A DNA stretch of 64,000 bases. Source: Lachnospiraceae bacterium. Lineage in GTDB: Bacteria > Bacillota > Clostridia > Lachnospirales > Lachnospiraceae. The stretch spans positions 25,991 through 89,990 of the forward strand of contig JAGBEO010000002.1 in NCBI GenBank assembly GCA_017936885.1. The letters run 5' to 3'. The notes under the pieces are model-generated. The model had not been told where the DNA came from, did not search any database, and was given only the letters and a program-made list of their open reading frames with translations. A program made the translations under genes and the position numbers. The first letter of the stretch is position 1, and each line of letters begins with the position of its first letter. Positions 39,344-48,794 of the stretch are shown in pieces.

Positions 39344-39530
39344 AGTAATACCTCTTACTTTCATATTCACATGCCGCTTACAGCACAAACCAACTTGAAA
39401 AAACAGCTCATGCAGAGCAATTGTCCATGAGAAAAACACCTGCACTTAGAGTAACTTCATTCCCTTTTATCGTAACATATACAACAGAAAAAGCAAGCCT
39501 GCGGCCTGCTTTCCATAATTCCTCTACCCT

Positions 39531-39594
39531 GTTACGGTTCACACCAAATGTCAGTTTTAGCTCATTATTCAGAATATCTGGTGTGAACTGTAAC
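39531..39594. repeat. Large inverted repeat, possible small mobile-element remnant
   Basis: Arms of 16 bp (39531-39546 and 39579-39594, beginning GTTACGGTTCACACC) match at 15 of 16 positions around a 32-base centre. The surrounding 39344-39807 gap holds no supported gene; a 62-codon minus frame here lacks a ribosome site. It could be a transcript hairpin or a MITE-like relic. Confidence 0.5.
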
Positions 39595-39807
39595 ATGAAT
39601 TTGGTCGCGCTAATCAGTTTTCATATTTTCTATTTACAATCGCTGCGTTTCCCTGTATACTGGTGCTTGTAGAAGTATAAAATAATAATGTGCTGTCAAG
39701 CTCGGTATTTATTTATAAATGCTGTAGTCTAAAGGTGCAAAATGATTGCTTTTAAAAGGGTTTTCTGTACGGTGTCTGTTTACAGGCGCTTTAGTCGGAA
39801 AATTCTT

Positions 39808-41364
39808 TTATTTTCCCCACTTTAAATAATCATAAATCCGAATCAGCCTACGTATATCTGAACGTTCATTAGTACCAACATTTTGAAGGGCATTAACATC
39901 TTCTTCAAATATTTCTCTCAGTACATCTTCTAATTCATATACATCCATCTGCTTTTCTTCGAGATAAGCAATTAATCTTAACGCTTTACTGGTTGAGGCT
40001 TTCTCCTGTTCCCAAATCTGTTTTACAGATTGGTACTCTCCCAAATACTTCCTATTATTCTTTATTGTTTTTGAGATAATTGAATCAAAATCCTGTTTTT
40101 TTGCTGTTTCTCTACATTCTGAGAAATCCTTAGTAGCTTCTGCGAGGTATTTATTCAATGGTAACTTACCCGAATTTTGCCTGATCAATTTAGGAAAGGC
40201 ATACTCTAACAATTCATCTGCCGAAAACTCCAGATCGTCTAAAATAATATTTCTATACCATTCATTTGCATCAAGCCCACTAAGTCCTTTAAGACCAAAT
40301 GCAGAAGCTTTTCCTATTGCCAGTACCAAATCATCATCCTTAATGCGTTCGTCATCAATGGATGCTACTCGAAGGCTTGCTGTCGGTGTATTTGTTATGG
40401 TATATTCGTACAATTCCTTTTTAAATCTGCGTAAAATTACAACCGGAAGTTTAGCCTTTTTACTTTCCAACGCATTATAAAGTAACATGAAATTATCTAA
40501 TGTCACTTTTTTCATTGTTAAAGGCTTATTTTCAATCATAATGGTATACGGAGTTATTTCTGCTCCCACCATTCCCGGTTTATATTCAATAAATACAAAC
40601 CTGTCCTCCAGCAGATTAACTTGATCTGCATCCAGACAATTTACAATAGCCTTGATGATACTCTGAATATTGCTGTCGCTAATAGAATATCCCATAAAAA
40701 TAATAGGATACTCCATGAATATCGTCATTAATTTAGCTGCAAGATAAGTACTTTTTCTTTCAAACCCTACATAATCTTCCTCATTAATCACAATACTTCC
40801 CGGTGATTCAACAGAACCATGAATTTTATATATTTCGGCAATTCCCTGTATGGCTGAGAAAATCAGTTGTGATTGTCCTACATATTTGGTAAATCCCTTG
40901 AAACAGCTTTCCAAAAACGAATCATAATTAGTTGTAATGACACCTGCAATATTTTTCTCTGAAATTTCTGCCAGCTTATCTATTTCATCATGATAATCCA
41001 TATTAACAATTGATTGCCTTTTTATATATTCAGCCAATTCTGCCTTGAATGGAGATAATCCTTTATGAATTTCTTCTACCAGTCCTTTATCAATTGTACG
41101 TATTTGTTCATCTGCAAACCATTTCCTATCAAAATCCTGTTGTATAAGCTCTGCCACTTTAGGCATTATCCCTAATTTGCACTCCATTGTTTTTGCTCTG
41201 TTTTCATATGAATCATACGCAAATTCATCATTAGAAATACTTTCGGCAAAATGCTTCAGTAATCCCTTCCAATCTGGTAAATTTAAATATCTTCTGGACA
41301 TTCCAGAACCAATAAACAAAAAGGGGGTTGTATTAAAATTATTGATAACATCTTCTATTGTCAT
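39808..41364 (-). CDS. SIR2-domain protein, putative NADase (possible phage defence)
   Basis: 518 residues. The N-terminal SIR2_2-type domain has the NAD-binding loop FLFIGSGMSRRY (about 15-26), GVITTNYDSF (TTNxD motif) and YKIHGSV with the catalytic His. The C-terminal half (about 300-518) is helical and unrecognised. Bacterial SIR2 proteins in several anti-phage systems destroy NAD+ on infection. The start was set at ATG 41364 with AAGGAAAG upstream; the frame is open to 41424. It stands alone in AT-rich surroundings with no recognised partner; 41425-41710 shows no gene. The defence role is inferred. Confidence 0.8.
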   Translation of the reverse strand: MTIEDVINNFNTTPFLFIGSGMSRRYLNLPDWKGLLKHFAESISNDEFAYDSYENRAKTMECKLGIMPKVAELIQQDFDRKWFADEQIRTIDKGLVEEIHKGLSPFKAELAEYIKRQSIVNMDYHDEIDKLAEISEKNIAGVITTNYDSFLESCFKGFTKYVGQSQLIFSAIQGIAEIYKIHGSVESPGSIVINEEDYVGFERKSTYLAAKLMTIFMEYPIIFMGYSISDSNIQSIIKAIVNCLDADQVNLLEDRFVFIEYKPGMVGAEITPYTIMIENKPLTMKKVTLDNFMLLYNALESKKAKLPVVILRRFKKELYEYTITNTPTASLRVASIDDERIKDDDLVLAIGKASAFGLKGLSGLDANEWYRNIILDDLEFSADELLEYAFPKLIRQNSGKLPLNKYLAEATKDFSECRETAKKQDFDSIISKTIKNNRKYLGEYQSVKQIWEQEKASTSKALRLIAYLEEKQMDVYELEDVLREIFEEDVNALQNVGTNERSDIRRLIRIYDYLKWGK

Positions 41365-41710
41365 TTTTACTTTCCTTCCCAAAGTAGCCAAAACCATATT
41401 GCCAATATGTGATTGTCTTACCATCCCTATATAATTTTATTAAATTATAAAACGCAATTTTCATTATGTAAATACTTTATATTGTTCATTTAAATAATAT
41501 TTCGGTTTCATTGGGTACTGTCTTTAATAATTCCTTTATTTTTCAGCATTACTATCCAATAAAATTTATTTGAATACTAAACATTTCCATTTTTATGTAA
41601 GATACTTCTATTATATTTTTCTTATATTCCAATTATAATAAGTAATTATTTTCCTCACAAACAAAACCATCGGCATAGCAGGTAGTTTATTAAAAGATTG
41701 CTATACAAAC

Positions 41711-41744
41711 AGAAGACGGAGAGCCTTCATACTCTCCGCCTTCT
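41711..41744 (-). terminator. Terminator overlapping the end of spmA
   Basis: Arms AGAAGACGGAGAG and CTCTCCGCCTTCT (one mismatch) with an 8-base loop; the spmA stop codon (41727-41729) lies inside the loop region. Followed on the minus strand by GTTTGT. It isolates spmA from downstream genes. Confidence 0.8.
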
Positions 41745-42356
41745 ATCTTTTAGCTTACAATATATAACTGCCACAAGCGTACTGAAAAAGGTTGCCACAA
41801 TTGCCGGTGCAATGATGCCTGCCGGATTCACGCTTCCGTACTGGCTGCGGTAGGCAATCATATTGACGGGAATCAACTGCAAGGAGGAAATATTCAAAAT
41901 CAAAAAGGTGCACATCTCCTTGCTTGCAGAACGGGATTTTCCCGCTGCTACACTGTCACAGTCAAGATATTCCGAATTACCTCTCTCACGCTCCAACTGT
42001 GCCAACGCTTCCATTGCCTTTAGCCCTGCCGGTGTACATGCCCACCCTAATCCTAATATATTGGCAATCAGATTCGTCGCAATATATTCCCGCGAAGGAT
42101 GTCCCTTAGGAATCTTCGGAAACAGGAAGCTGATAAAAGGCTGTATTCCTCTTGTCATCTTCGCAATAAGCCCGGACTTCTGTGCAATCTCCATTAACCC
42201 GACCCACAATGCCATGACGCCGATCATGGTAATGCACAACGATACCGCATCTCCTGCGCTGTCAAGGGCTGCATTGGTCACCTCCGCCATCTTCCCCGTA
42301 AAGGCGCCGTACACAACCCCGATTAAAATCATAAATGCCCAGATATAATTCAGCAT
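41727..42356 (-). CDS. spmA: Spore maturation protein A
   Basis: 209-residue membrane protein starting MLNYIWAFMILIGVVYG, with VSLCITMIGVMALWVGLMEIAQKSGLI and NILGLGWACTPAGLKAME, diagnostic of SpmA. It partners SpmB in spore core dehydration. The start was set at ATG 42356 with GGAGG 5 bases upstream; the frame is open to 42434. spmB is not next to it, and a terminator closes the gene, so the two genes are separately transcribed here. Confidence 0.92.
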   Translation of the reverse strand: MLNYIWAFMILIGVVYGAFTGKMAEVTNAALDSAGDAVSLCITMIGVMALWVGLMEIAQKSGLIAKMTRGIQPFISFLFPKIPKGHPSREYIATNLIANILGLGWACTPAGLKAMEALAQLERERGNSEYLDCDSVAAGKSRSASKEMCTFLILNISSLQLIPVNMIAYRSQYGSVNPAGIIAPAIVATFFSTLVAVIYCKLKDRRRRV

Positions 42357-42482
42357 ACATGCCTCCATTAACTTCTTTATGACAATGTATGTTTGTGCAA
42401 GGTATTCTATGAAAGGCATATCAAAACTTACCAAGAAAAAGGAATTGCAAAAAGATATGGTAAACGGATAGTGTAGGATTTC

Positions 42483-42527
42483 TATCGGTAATTATATTTT
42501 ATACAGAAATGGATATAATCACCGATA
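42483..42527. repeat. Inverted repeat upstream of CD3324-like/phosphotransferase gene
   Basis: Arms of 15 bp (42483-42497 and 42513-42527, beginning TATCGGTAATTATAT) match at 14 of 15 positions around a 15-base centre. It sits 50-95 bases before the start codon and contains a TATAAT, so it may be an operator, possibly for the gene's own DNA-binding domain. Confidence 0.55.
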
Positions 42528-42578
42528 TGCAAATATAATCTGTTATTATAAAATAAAAATGCTTACGGAGTGATGCCG

Positions 42579-43748
42579 ATGAAATATGTAAATGCAAATG
42601 ATGTTTTGCCTGAAGAATTACTTTCAATGATTCAAAAACATTATCAAGGCGGCTATTTGTATATACCAAAAGGAAATTATTGTGAGGTAAAGCAAAAGAC
42701 CGACTATAAGATTGAGTTAGAGAAACGCAACCAGCATATATATTTAAAACATCTTGAAGGAAGAACTAACGGACAGCTTGGAAATATATATCATTTGTCG
42801 GAGGCAAGTATTAGAAGGATTATTTCAAAAGAGAAGGTGAAATATCAGAAAATGAAAGAGATCATAGAACAGATTTTGTCTTTATGGGGAATTGAGAACA
42901 AGCAATTATTACAAATATATCCCTCGGCATGGGAAATTAATCAGTCTTATGTACTGAAAGTGTATGATGACAGAAAACAGTTGGAAAGAAATATAAAAAT
43001 ATCGGAAATATTATTGGGTTGTAATATTCCGGTTGCGAAGATAATTCTTACAAAAACAGAAGAAAAATATGTTGCGTATCAAAACAATTATTTTCTTATG
43101 TCAAAAAAATTACGAGGGAGTAATATTTCCGATATTAAAGACAAAACAATTGCTTGGAAAATGGGCTGTGCAATTGCACAGTTACATACGGCATTTATTA
43201 AATGCGAAAGAGAAGTTGAATTTTGGGATAATAGCCTGTTAAAAGAGATGAAAGGATGGATACGAGAAAACTTAGCAAATAATGAGTGGAAGATACTAAA
43301 CGAAGAAGATTATTCAAAAACAGTAGAATTGTTAGAAAGCGTATATGATTACTTGCCGAAACAATTAATTCATAGAGATGTACATTTTGGAAATTTCTTA
43401 TTTTTTGAAGGTAATTTATCAGGATATATTGATTTCGATTTGAGTCAAAGAAATATAAGAATATTTGATATTTGTTATTTTTTGACAGGGTTATTAGCAG
43501 AAGAAACAGATAACGCTTTTACAAAAATTGAATGGATTGAATACATTAAATCAGTTATTGCAGGTTACGAAAGTATAATTAATCTTTCTGAAAAAGAAAA
43601 AAATGCAATCCCATGTGTAATGAAATGTATAGAAATTTTATGTGTAGCATATTTTATCAGTATGAAAGATACAAAACACGCCAATGATGCATATAATGTT
43701 TTCCATCTTATACAAAATTGCGAAAGTGATATTAAAAACACAATATGA
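42579..43748 (+). CDS. CD3324-type DNA-binding domain fused to phosphotransferase (APH-like)
   Basis: 389 residues. Residues 1-90 (MKYVNANDVLPEELLSMIQ, GGYLYIPKG, then a helix-turn-helix ending LSEASIRRIISKEK) match CD3324-family small regulators. Residues about 95-385 form an aminoglycoside-phosphotransferase-fold kinase with LIHRDVHFGNFLF (catalytic loop) and GYIDFDLS (metal-binding Asp). The start was set at ATG 42579 with GGAG 8 bases upstream. The region is markedly AT-rich compared with neighbours. Substrate unknown; it could be a self-regulated small-molecule kinase. Confidence 0.8.
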   Translation: MKYVNANDVLPEELLSMIQKHYQGGYLYIPKGNYCEVKQKTDYKIELEKRNQHIYLKHLEGRTNGQLGNIYHLSEASIRRIISKEKVKYQKMKEIIEQILSLWGIENKQLLQIYPSAWEINQSYVLKVYDDRKQLERNIKISEILLGCNIPVAKIILTKTEEKYVAYQNNYFLMSKKLRGSNISDIKDKTIAWKMGCAIAQLHTAFIKCEREVEFWDNSLLKEMKGWIRENLANNEWKILNEEDYSKTVELLESVYDYLPKQLIHRDVHFGNFLFFEGNLSGYIDFDLSQRNIRIFDICYFLTGLLAEETDNAFTKIEWIEYIKSVIAGYESIINLSEKEKNAIPCVMKCIEILCVAYFISMKDTKHANDAYNVFHLIQNCESDIKNTI

Positions 43749-43957
43749 TAGAATGTACTATAAATGGAATATATCTTAAAATGCATACAGAAAGTTCCTT
43801 ATTTTCGCCAAATTGTATTGATAAAGGAACAATCACTATGATGTCAAAAATTGAATTTCGATCCGGACAGAAAATATTGGATTTAGGATGTGGATATGGT
43901 GTAATTGGAATATATGCAGCACATTTTTCAGGCGCAGAGAATGTTACAATGGTATAA
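43745..43957 (+). pseudogene. Truncated class I SAM methyltransferase
   Basis: 70 codons, overlapping the end of the phosphotransferase gene by 4 bp. It has the methyltransferase motif I ILDLGCGYGVIGIYAA and the preceding LFSPNCIDKGT segment typical of RsmC-like enzymes. Translation stops just after ENVTMV, where motif II would follow, and what remains to 44040 does not restore the fold. A deletion has removed most of the gene. Confidence 0.75.
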
Positions 43958-44051
43958 GAATAAACAAAAACTTTCAAAAAAATTACAGCGCAAATATAAT
44001 CGAACAAGAAGGAACAGAATTGAAATATTCTGACAGTTCTGGCAAGTAAAA

Positions 44052-44086
44052 ACAGCATCCACAGACTCAAAAACCATGGATGCTGT
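44052..44086 (-). terminator. Terminator of the fabD-fabH operon
   Basis: A perfect 10-bp stem ACAGCATCCA/TGGATGCTGT followed on the minus strand by TTTTTAC, 9 bases after the fabH stop codon. Confidence 0.9.
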
Positions 44087-44094
44087 AAAACATT

Positions 44095-45060
44095 CTACCA
44101 CTCCAACACAGCAGACGCCCATGTCAATCCGCCGCCAAACCCGGACATGGCAATCTTCATTCCCGGCTTTAATAAGCCCTTCCTGTTCATCTCATCTAAC
44201 AGAATCGGCACACTTGCCGCAGAGATATTTCCGCAATGATCCAAACTGATCGGGAATTTATCTTCAGACACCTTAAGGCGTTTCGCCACTGACTGGATAA
44301 TACGGATATTTGCCTGATGCAGTGCAAAATAATCAATATCTTCAGCCGTAAGTCCGGCATCCGTGATCGCTTTATGCAGAGAAGCAGGTACTGCTGTCAC
44401 TGCAAACTTATACACTTCCTGTCCATCCATACGTACATAGTGGAGTTCTTTAGATGTCTGTATCAACGGATTATTATTGGTCCGGTTCTGCCCAGCTAAC
44501 ACCATGCCTTTCGAGCCGTCACAGCCTAAATCAAAAGACAAAAATCCCGTATTATCATCGGCACGCACCACTGCCGCCCCTGCACCGTCTCCAAAAAGAA
44601 CACAAGTGCTTCGGTCGTTCCAATCCATAATCTTAGACAAAGTCTCCGCACCTAAGACCAATGCCGTTTTATAAATACCAGTCTGCAAATATGCATTGGC
44701 AATATGTAACGCGAACATAAACCCGGAACATGCCGCATTGATATCAAAAGCAACCGCGTGATATGCACCGATTGCTGCCTGTACTTCGCAGGCACAGGAA
44801 GGTGTTACATAATCTGCCGACACCGTTCCTAAAATAATCAGGTCTATCTCCTCAGCAGTCACGCCCGCATCTTCCATAGCACGTTTAGCCGCTTCAATGG
44901 ACATGCTTGCTGTTGTCTCATCTTTAGCCAAATGCCGTTCTCTGATACCGGTTCTGGAGCTGATCCATTCGTCAGAAGTATCCATGATCTTAGACAAATC
45001 ATCATTTGTCACAATATTTTCCGGCAAATAACTTCCGGTTCCTATAATTCTTGTCTTCAT
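44095..45060 (-). CDS. fabH: Beta-ketoacyl-ACP synthase III
   Basis: Starts fatty-acid chains by condensing acyl-CoA with malonyl-ACP. 321 residues with the Cys-His-Asn triad visible: AACSGFMFAL (Cys near 112), HQANIRI (His) and CGNISAAS (Asn). It is the last gene of the fabD-G-F-Z-fabK2-H unit, whereas fabH usually comes first in Firmicutes clusters. Start ATG 45060 with AAAGG. A terminator follows. Confidence 0.96.
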   Translation of the reverse strand: MKTRIIGTGSYLPENIVTNDDLSKIMDTSDEWISSRTGIRERHLAKDETTASMSIEAAKRAMEDAGVTAEEIDLIILGTVSADYVTPSCACEVQAAIGAYHAVAFDINAACSGFMFALHIANAYLQTGIYKTALVLGAETLSKIMDWNDRSTCVLFGDGAGAAVVRADDNTGFLSFDLGCDGSKGMVLAGQNRTNNNPLIQTSKELHYVRMDGQEVYKFAVTAVPASLHKAITDAGLTAEDIDYFALHQANIRIIQSVAKRLKVSEDKFPISLDHCGNISAASVPILLDEMNRKGLLKPGMKIAMSGFGGGLTWASAVLEW

Positions 45061-45085
45061 CTATTTAAACCTTTCTTTTCACCGA

Positions 45086-46153
45086 TCAGCTTGCACTCGG
45101 TTGAAATTCATCCATAATATCTTTTACATGCTCTAGCTTTGTGGCACGATAGGCATTCGCTCCGCAGAAAAGAAGCGCATCCTCTGTTTTACCGGTCACC
45201 GCATTTACAAGGGCCTCGGTGATACAGTACGGCGTTTCTGCCGGTTTACAGGTACTGATGCAAAGATGGCATTTTCCATGGGGAATCTTACCTTCCTTCG
45301 CCCGCTTCATGAAAGGATTCAAAATAGCGCGTCCCGGCATACCCACAGGACTGTTCACAATCACAATATCCTCTTTCTTTGCATCTATATAGCTCTGCTT
45401 ATAGGCATCGGCGGCATCGCACTCATAAGTAGTCACGAAACGGGTCGCCATCTGCACCCCGCTTGCTCCCATCTCTACATAATGCTCCATATCCTCACGG
45501 GTATAGACACCGCCTGCCACAATAACGGGAATCTCCGTTGCGTGCTCTGCCGCAGTCGTATTTACATGATTGATAATTGCTTTGACTTCGTCATCATAAT
45601 GCAGTCCCTCAATATCATCAAGCTGTTCCCTGTGGAATCCAAGATGACCTCCGGCAAGGGGGCCTTCAATCACAACCGCATCCGGCAGTCTGTTATACTT
45701 CTTCCACCAGTAGCGCATAATTACCTGTGCTGATTTCACACTGGATACGATAGGTGCCAGTTTCGTCTTGGCCGCACCCACCAATTTAGGCAGATCCATC
45801 GGCAATCCCGCACCGGATATAATCATATCAATGCCTGCAGATACGGCTGTCTTTACGTACTCCTCATATTTTCTGGTAGCCACCATAATATTGACTCCCA
45901 GAATACCATCTCTGGCATACTCACGGGCTTTTTGGATCTCTGAGCGAATCGCCCTCAAATTGGCACCAATGGGATCGGTATCAAAATCAGGCTCCCTGTA
46001 TCCGATCTGTGCCGTGGAAATCACACCGACTCCTCCCTGTGCCGCTACAGCACCGGCTAAAGAAGAGAGGCTCACACCGACTCCCATACCACCCTGTATT
46101 ACGGGTACTTTTGCTACCAGTTCCCCTATTTTTAATGGCTTTATCGTAACCAT
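45086..46153 (-). CDS. Second FabK/nitronate-monooxygenase-type flavoprotein
   Basis: 355 residues of the 2-nitropropane-dioxygenase/FabK/PfaD superfamily, FMN-dependent TIM barrel with VIQGGMGVGVSLSSLAG, GPLAGGHLGF and VAGGVYTRED...GASGVQMATRF. A C-terminal extension rich in Cys (CHLCISTC, then CITEALVNAV) is absent from FabK at 49818. Sited between fabZ and fabH, it may be an alternative enoyl reductase or a detoxifying oxidase. It is co-transcribed with fab genes by spacing. Confidence 0.8.
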   Translation of the reverse strand: MVTIKPLKIGELVAKVPVIQGGMGVGVSLSSLAGAVAAQGGVGVISTAQIGYREPDFDTDPIGANLRAIRSEIQKAREYARDGILGVNIMVATRKYEEYVKTAVSAGIDMIISGAGLPMDLPKLVGAAKTKLAPIVSSVKSAQVIMRYWWKKYNRLPDAVVIEGPLAGGHLGFHREQLDDIEGLHYDDEVKAIINHVNTTAAEHATEIPVIVAGGVYTREDMEHYVEMGASGVQMATRFVTTYECDAADAYKQSYIDAKKEDIVIVNSPVGMPGRAILNPFMKRAKEGKIPHGKCHLCISTCKPAETPYCITEALVNAVTGKTEDALLFCGANAYRATKLEHVKDIMDEFQPSAS

Positions 46154-46252
46154 ACACTTATGCCTTCCCCTTTCTGCATATTAACCCTCATGCTTGCTCA
46201 ATCTGTGAATTTAGGTGCAAGAACAAACACCCTCCATAGACCTGCGGCTGAT

Positions 46253-46687
46253 TTATGCCTCACCGATCGCAAAAGTAAGCTCTGCCTGTGTCACCAGCTT
46301 GCCATCCACATAGGCTTTGGCTGCTCCCACACCGATAGGTCCTTTGATTTTAATGATCTCCGTCTCTAAAGTAAGCACATCACCGGGTACTACCTTACCT
46401 TTAAACTTAGCATTGTTGATTGCTGCAAAATATGCTGTTTTGCCTTTAAACTCCGGCTGGCTTAAGATGGCAACGGCACCGGTCTGTGCCAATGCTTCCA
46501 CGATCAGCACGCCCGGCATAACAGGCTCCTGCGGGAAATGCCCTGCAAAAAACGGCTCATTGTAGGAAACACATTTTTTCGCTACAACACGTTTTCCTTC
46601 CTCCAATTCCTCAATGGTATCAATCAGCATAAAGGGCTGTCTGTGAGGAATAATCTCCATGATTTCTTTCGCTGTCATAAGTGACAT
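46253..46687 (-). CDS. fabZ: 3-hydroxyacyl-ACP dehydratase
   Basis: 144-residue hot-dog-fold enzyme. The catalytic His is in [11 protein letters not shown] and the Glu in EALAQTGA, with the N-terminal [11 protein letters not shown]. It dehydrates hydroxyacyl-ACP in each elongation round. Start ATG 46687 with GAGGA. It is separated from the next gene by 99 bp without visible signals. Confidence 0.95.
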   Translation of the reverse strand: MSLMTAKEIMEIIPHRQPFMLIDTIEELEEGKRVVAKKCVSYNEPFFAGHFPQEPVMPGVLIVEALAQTGAVAILSQPEFKGKTAYFAAINNAKFKGKVVPGDVLTLETEIIKIKGPIGVGAAKAYVDGKLVTQAELTFAIGEA

Positions 46688-46713
46688 ATTTATATCCTCT
46701 CTTTTCTATTGCA

Positions 46714-47949
46714 TTATTCCGTATATTTCTTCACTAAAATACTTGCATTGTGTCCGCCGAATCCCAGAGAGTTGGATAATGCATACTCAAAGTCCTCCGT
46801 ATACGGCTCTTTGCAATAATTTAAGTCACACTCTTCATCCGGCACCTGATAACCGACCGTCTGATGAATGTAGCCTTCCTGCAGCTCTTTCACACAAGTA
46901 ACAAACTCAATGGCTCCTGCTGCCCCCAGCAGATGACCTACCATGGATTTGGTAGAATTAATCTTGATATCCTTCGCATGATCACCGAACGCTAACTTGA
47001 TTGCTCTCGTCTCGAAGAGATCATTGTGGTGCGTGCTTGTACCATGTGCATTAATATATGTGATGTCATCCGTAGAAATACCCGCATCCTTTACGGCATA
47101 TTCCATAGCCTTTGCCGCACCTGCGCCATCCTCGGCAGGGGATGTGATATGGTATGCATCGGAACTGCAGCCGTATCCGACTACTTCGGCATAAATCTTA
47201 GCACCTCTCGCCTTTGCGTGCTCTAACTCTTCCAATACTACAATCGCGGAACCCTCGCCCATAACGAAACCGCTTCTTTCCTTATCAAAAGGAATGGAGC
47301 ATCTCTTAGGATCTTCACAAGTAGTCAGTGCAGTCAGCGCAGAGAAACCGCCGATACCGATGGGGCATACACTTCCTTCTGTACCGCCCGCGATCATGAC
47401 TTCCGCATCGCCATACTGAATCGTACGGAATGCTTCACCGATAGAATTTGTACCGGTTGCACATGCGGTCACTACGTTAATACTCTTACCCTTTAATCCG
47501 AATTGGATCGATACATTGCCTGCTGCCATATTGGAAATGGTTAACGGTACGAACAAAGGCTCAATTTTGCCGGGACCTTTTTCTACCAATCTGGTGTGGG
47601 AACGCTCCATTGCCTGTAAGGAACCTGTACCGGAACCCACTGCCACGCCCACGCGGTACGGATCTTCCTTCTCCATATCAAGACCCGAGTCTTCCATCGC
47701 TTCTCTTGTAGCCGCTACCGCATACTGGGAGAATAATTCCATTCTCTTAGCTGCCTTGAAATCCATATAATTTTTACCGTCGAAATCCTTCACTTCAGCG
47801 GCAAGCTTACACTTAAAATCAGTAGTATCGAATTTGGTAATCGGTGCAAAACCTGTCTTGCCTTCTTTTACACCAGCCCAGAATTCATCTACACTTAAAC
47901 CGATAGGAGTGATGGCTCCCATACCTGTTACTACTACTCGTCTGCTCAT
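46714..47949 (-). CDS. fabF: Beta-ketoacyl-ACP synthase II
   Basis: 411 residues. The Cys-His-His triad is visible in VTACATGTNSIGEAF (Cys near 163), NAHGTSTHHND and KSMVGHLLGAAGA. It elongates acyl-ACP chains. The start was set at ATG 47949 because GGAGG stands just upstream and the protein begins MSRRVVVTGMG; the frame is open to 48015. Confidence 0.96.
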   Translation of the reverse strand: MSRRVVVTGMGAITPIGLSVDEFWAGVKEGKTGFAPITKFDTTDFKCKLAAEVKDFDGKNYMDFKAAKRMELFSQYAVAATREAMEDSGLDMEKEDPYRVGVAVGSGTGSLQAMERSHTRLVEKGPGKIEPLFVPLTISNMAAGNVSIQFGLKGKSINVVTACATGTNSIGEAFRTIQYGDAEVMIAGGTEGSVCPIGIGGFSALTALTTCEDPKRCSIPFDKERSGFVMGEGSAIVVLEELEHAKARGAKIYAEVVGYGCSSDAYHITSPAEDGAGAAKAMEYAVKDAGISTDDITYINAHGTSTHHNDLFETRAIKLAFGDHAKDIKINSTKSMVGHLLGAAGAIEFVTCVKELQEGYIHQTVGYQVPDEECDLNYCKEPYTEDFEYALSNSLGFGGHNASILVKKYTE

Positions 47950-48020
47950 TATATTCCTCCATCCTTGTCCATTATATTTGTATGAAAGAACGCCTGTTTC
48001 CAGCATTCTTCTCACACTGA

Positions 48021-48761
48021 TTAAATCGCCATACCGCCGTCTACGGAAATTACCTGTCCTGTAATATAGGATGCTTTATCGCTGGCAAGAAATGCCACCG
48101 TCTCAGCGATATCCCTCGGTGTACCCACACGCTTGAGCGGAATCTGTCCAAGCGTCGCTTCTTTGGCTGCCTCTGTCATTGCCTGTGTCATATCGGTATC
48201 GATAAATCCGGGAGCTACCGCGTTCACTGTGATGCTTCTGCTTGCCAGCTCTCTGGCCATAGATTTAGTCAGTCCGATCACACCTGCCTTAGATGCGGAA
48301 TAATTAGCCTGTCCCGCATTGCCCAGTACGCCGGATACGGAAGATAAGTTGATGATTCTGCCTGCCTTCTGTTTTAAGAAAGGACGGTACATATGCTTGA
48401 TTGTATTAAAGGTACCTTTCAGATTCGTGTCAATTACAGCATCGAAATCCTCTTCCGTCATCTTAATCACTAAGTTATCTCTCGTAATACCTGCATTGTT
48501 CACCAGGATATCAATATGACCGAATGCGGCAAGCATATCCGTAATCATCTTTCCGCATGCCTCATAGTCCGCTACGCTGCACTGTACGGCTACAGCTTTC
48601 CGTCCCATTTCTTCTATCTTAGCGACTACCTCTTCCGCTTTTTCTTTAGAACCGTTATAATTCACGATCACATCAGCACCATACTCAGCCAATGTCAATG
48701 CGATCTCGCGTCCGATGCCACGTCCTGCACCCGTTACCAGTGCAACTTTACCTGTTAACAT
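48021..48761 (-). CDS. fabG: 3-oxoacyl-ACP reductase
   Basis: 246-residue short-chain dehydrogenase with [10 protein letters not shown] cofactor loop, NNAG, catalytic Ser in INLSSVSG and Tyr-Lys in YSASKAG, and [10 protein letters not shown]. Reduces ketoacyl-ACP with NADPH. The start was set at ATG 48761 with GGAGG upstream; the frame is open to 48791. Confidence 0.96.
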   Translation of the reverse strand: MLTGKVALVTGAGRGIGREIALTLAEYGADVIVNYNGSKEKAEEVVAKIEEMGRKAVAVQCSVADYEACGKMITDMLAAFGHIDILVNNAGITRDNLVIKMTEEDFDAVIDTNLKGTFNTIKHMYRPFLKQKAGRIINLSSVSGVLGNAGQANYSASKAGVIGLTKSMARELASRSITVNAVAPGFIDTDMTQAMTEAAKEATLGQIPLKRVGTPRDIAETVAFLASDKASYITGQVISVDGGMAI

Positions 48762-48794
48762 GTTATTCCTCCATTCCAAAGTGATTTGCATTGT

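Noticed and set aside
39408-39596. 62-codon minus-strand frame over the inverted repeat
   Set aside because: Start lies inside the repeat arm without a ribosome site; no known family.
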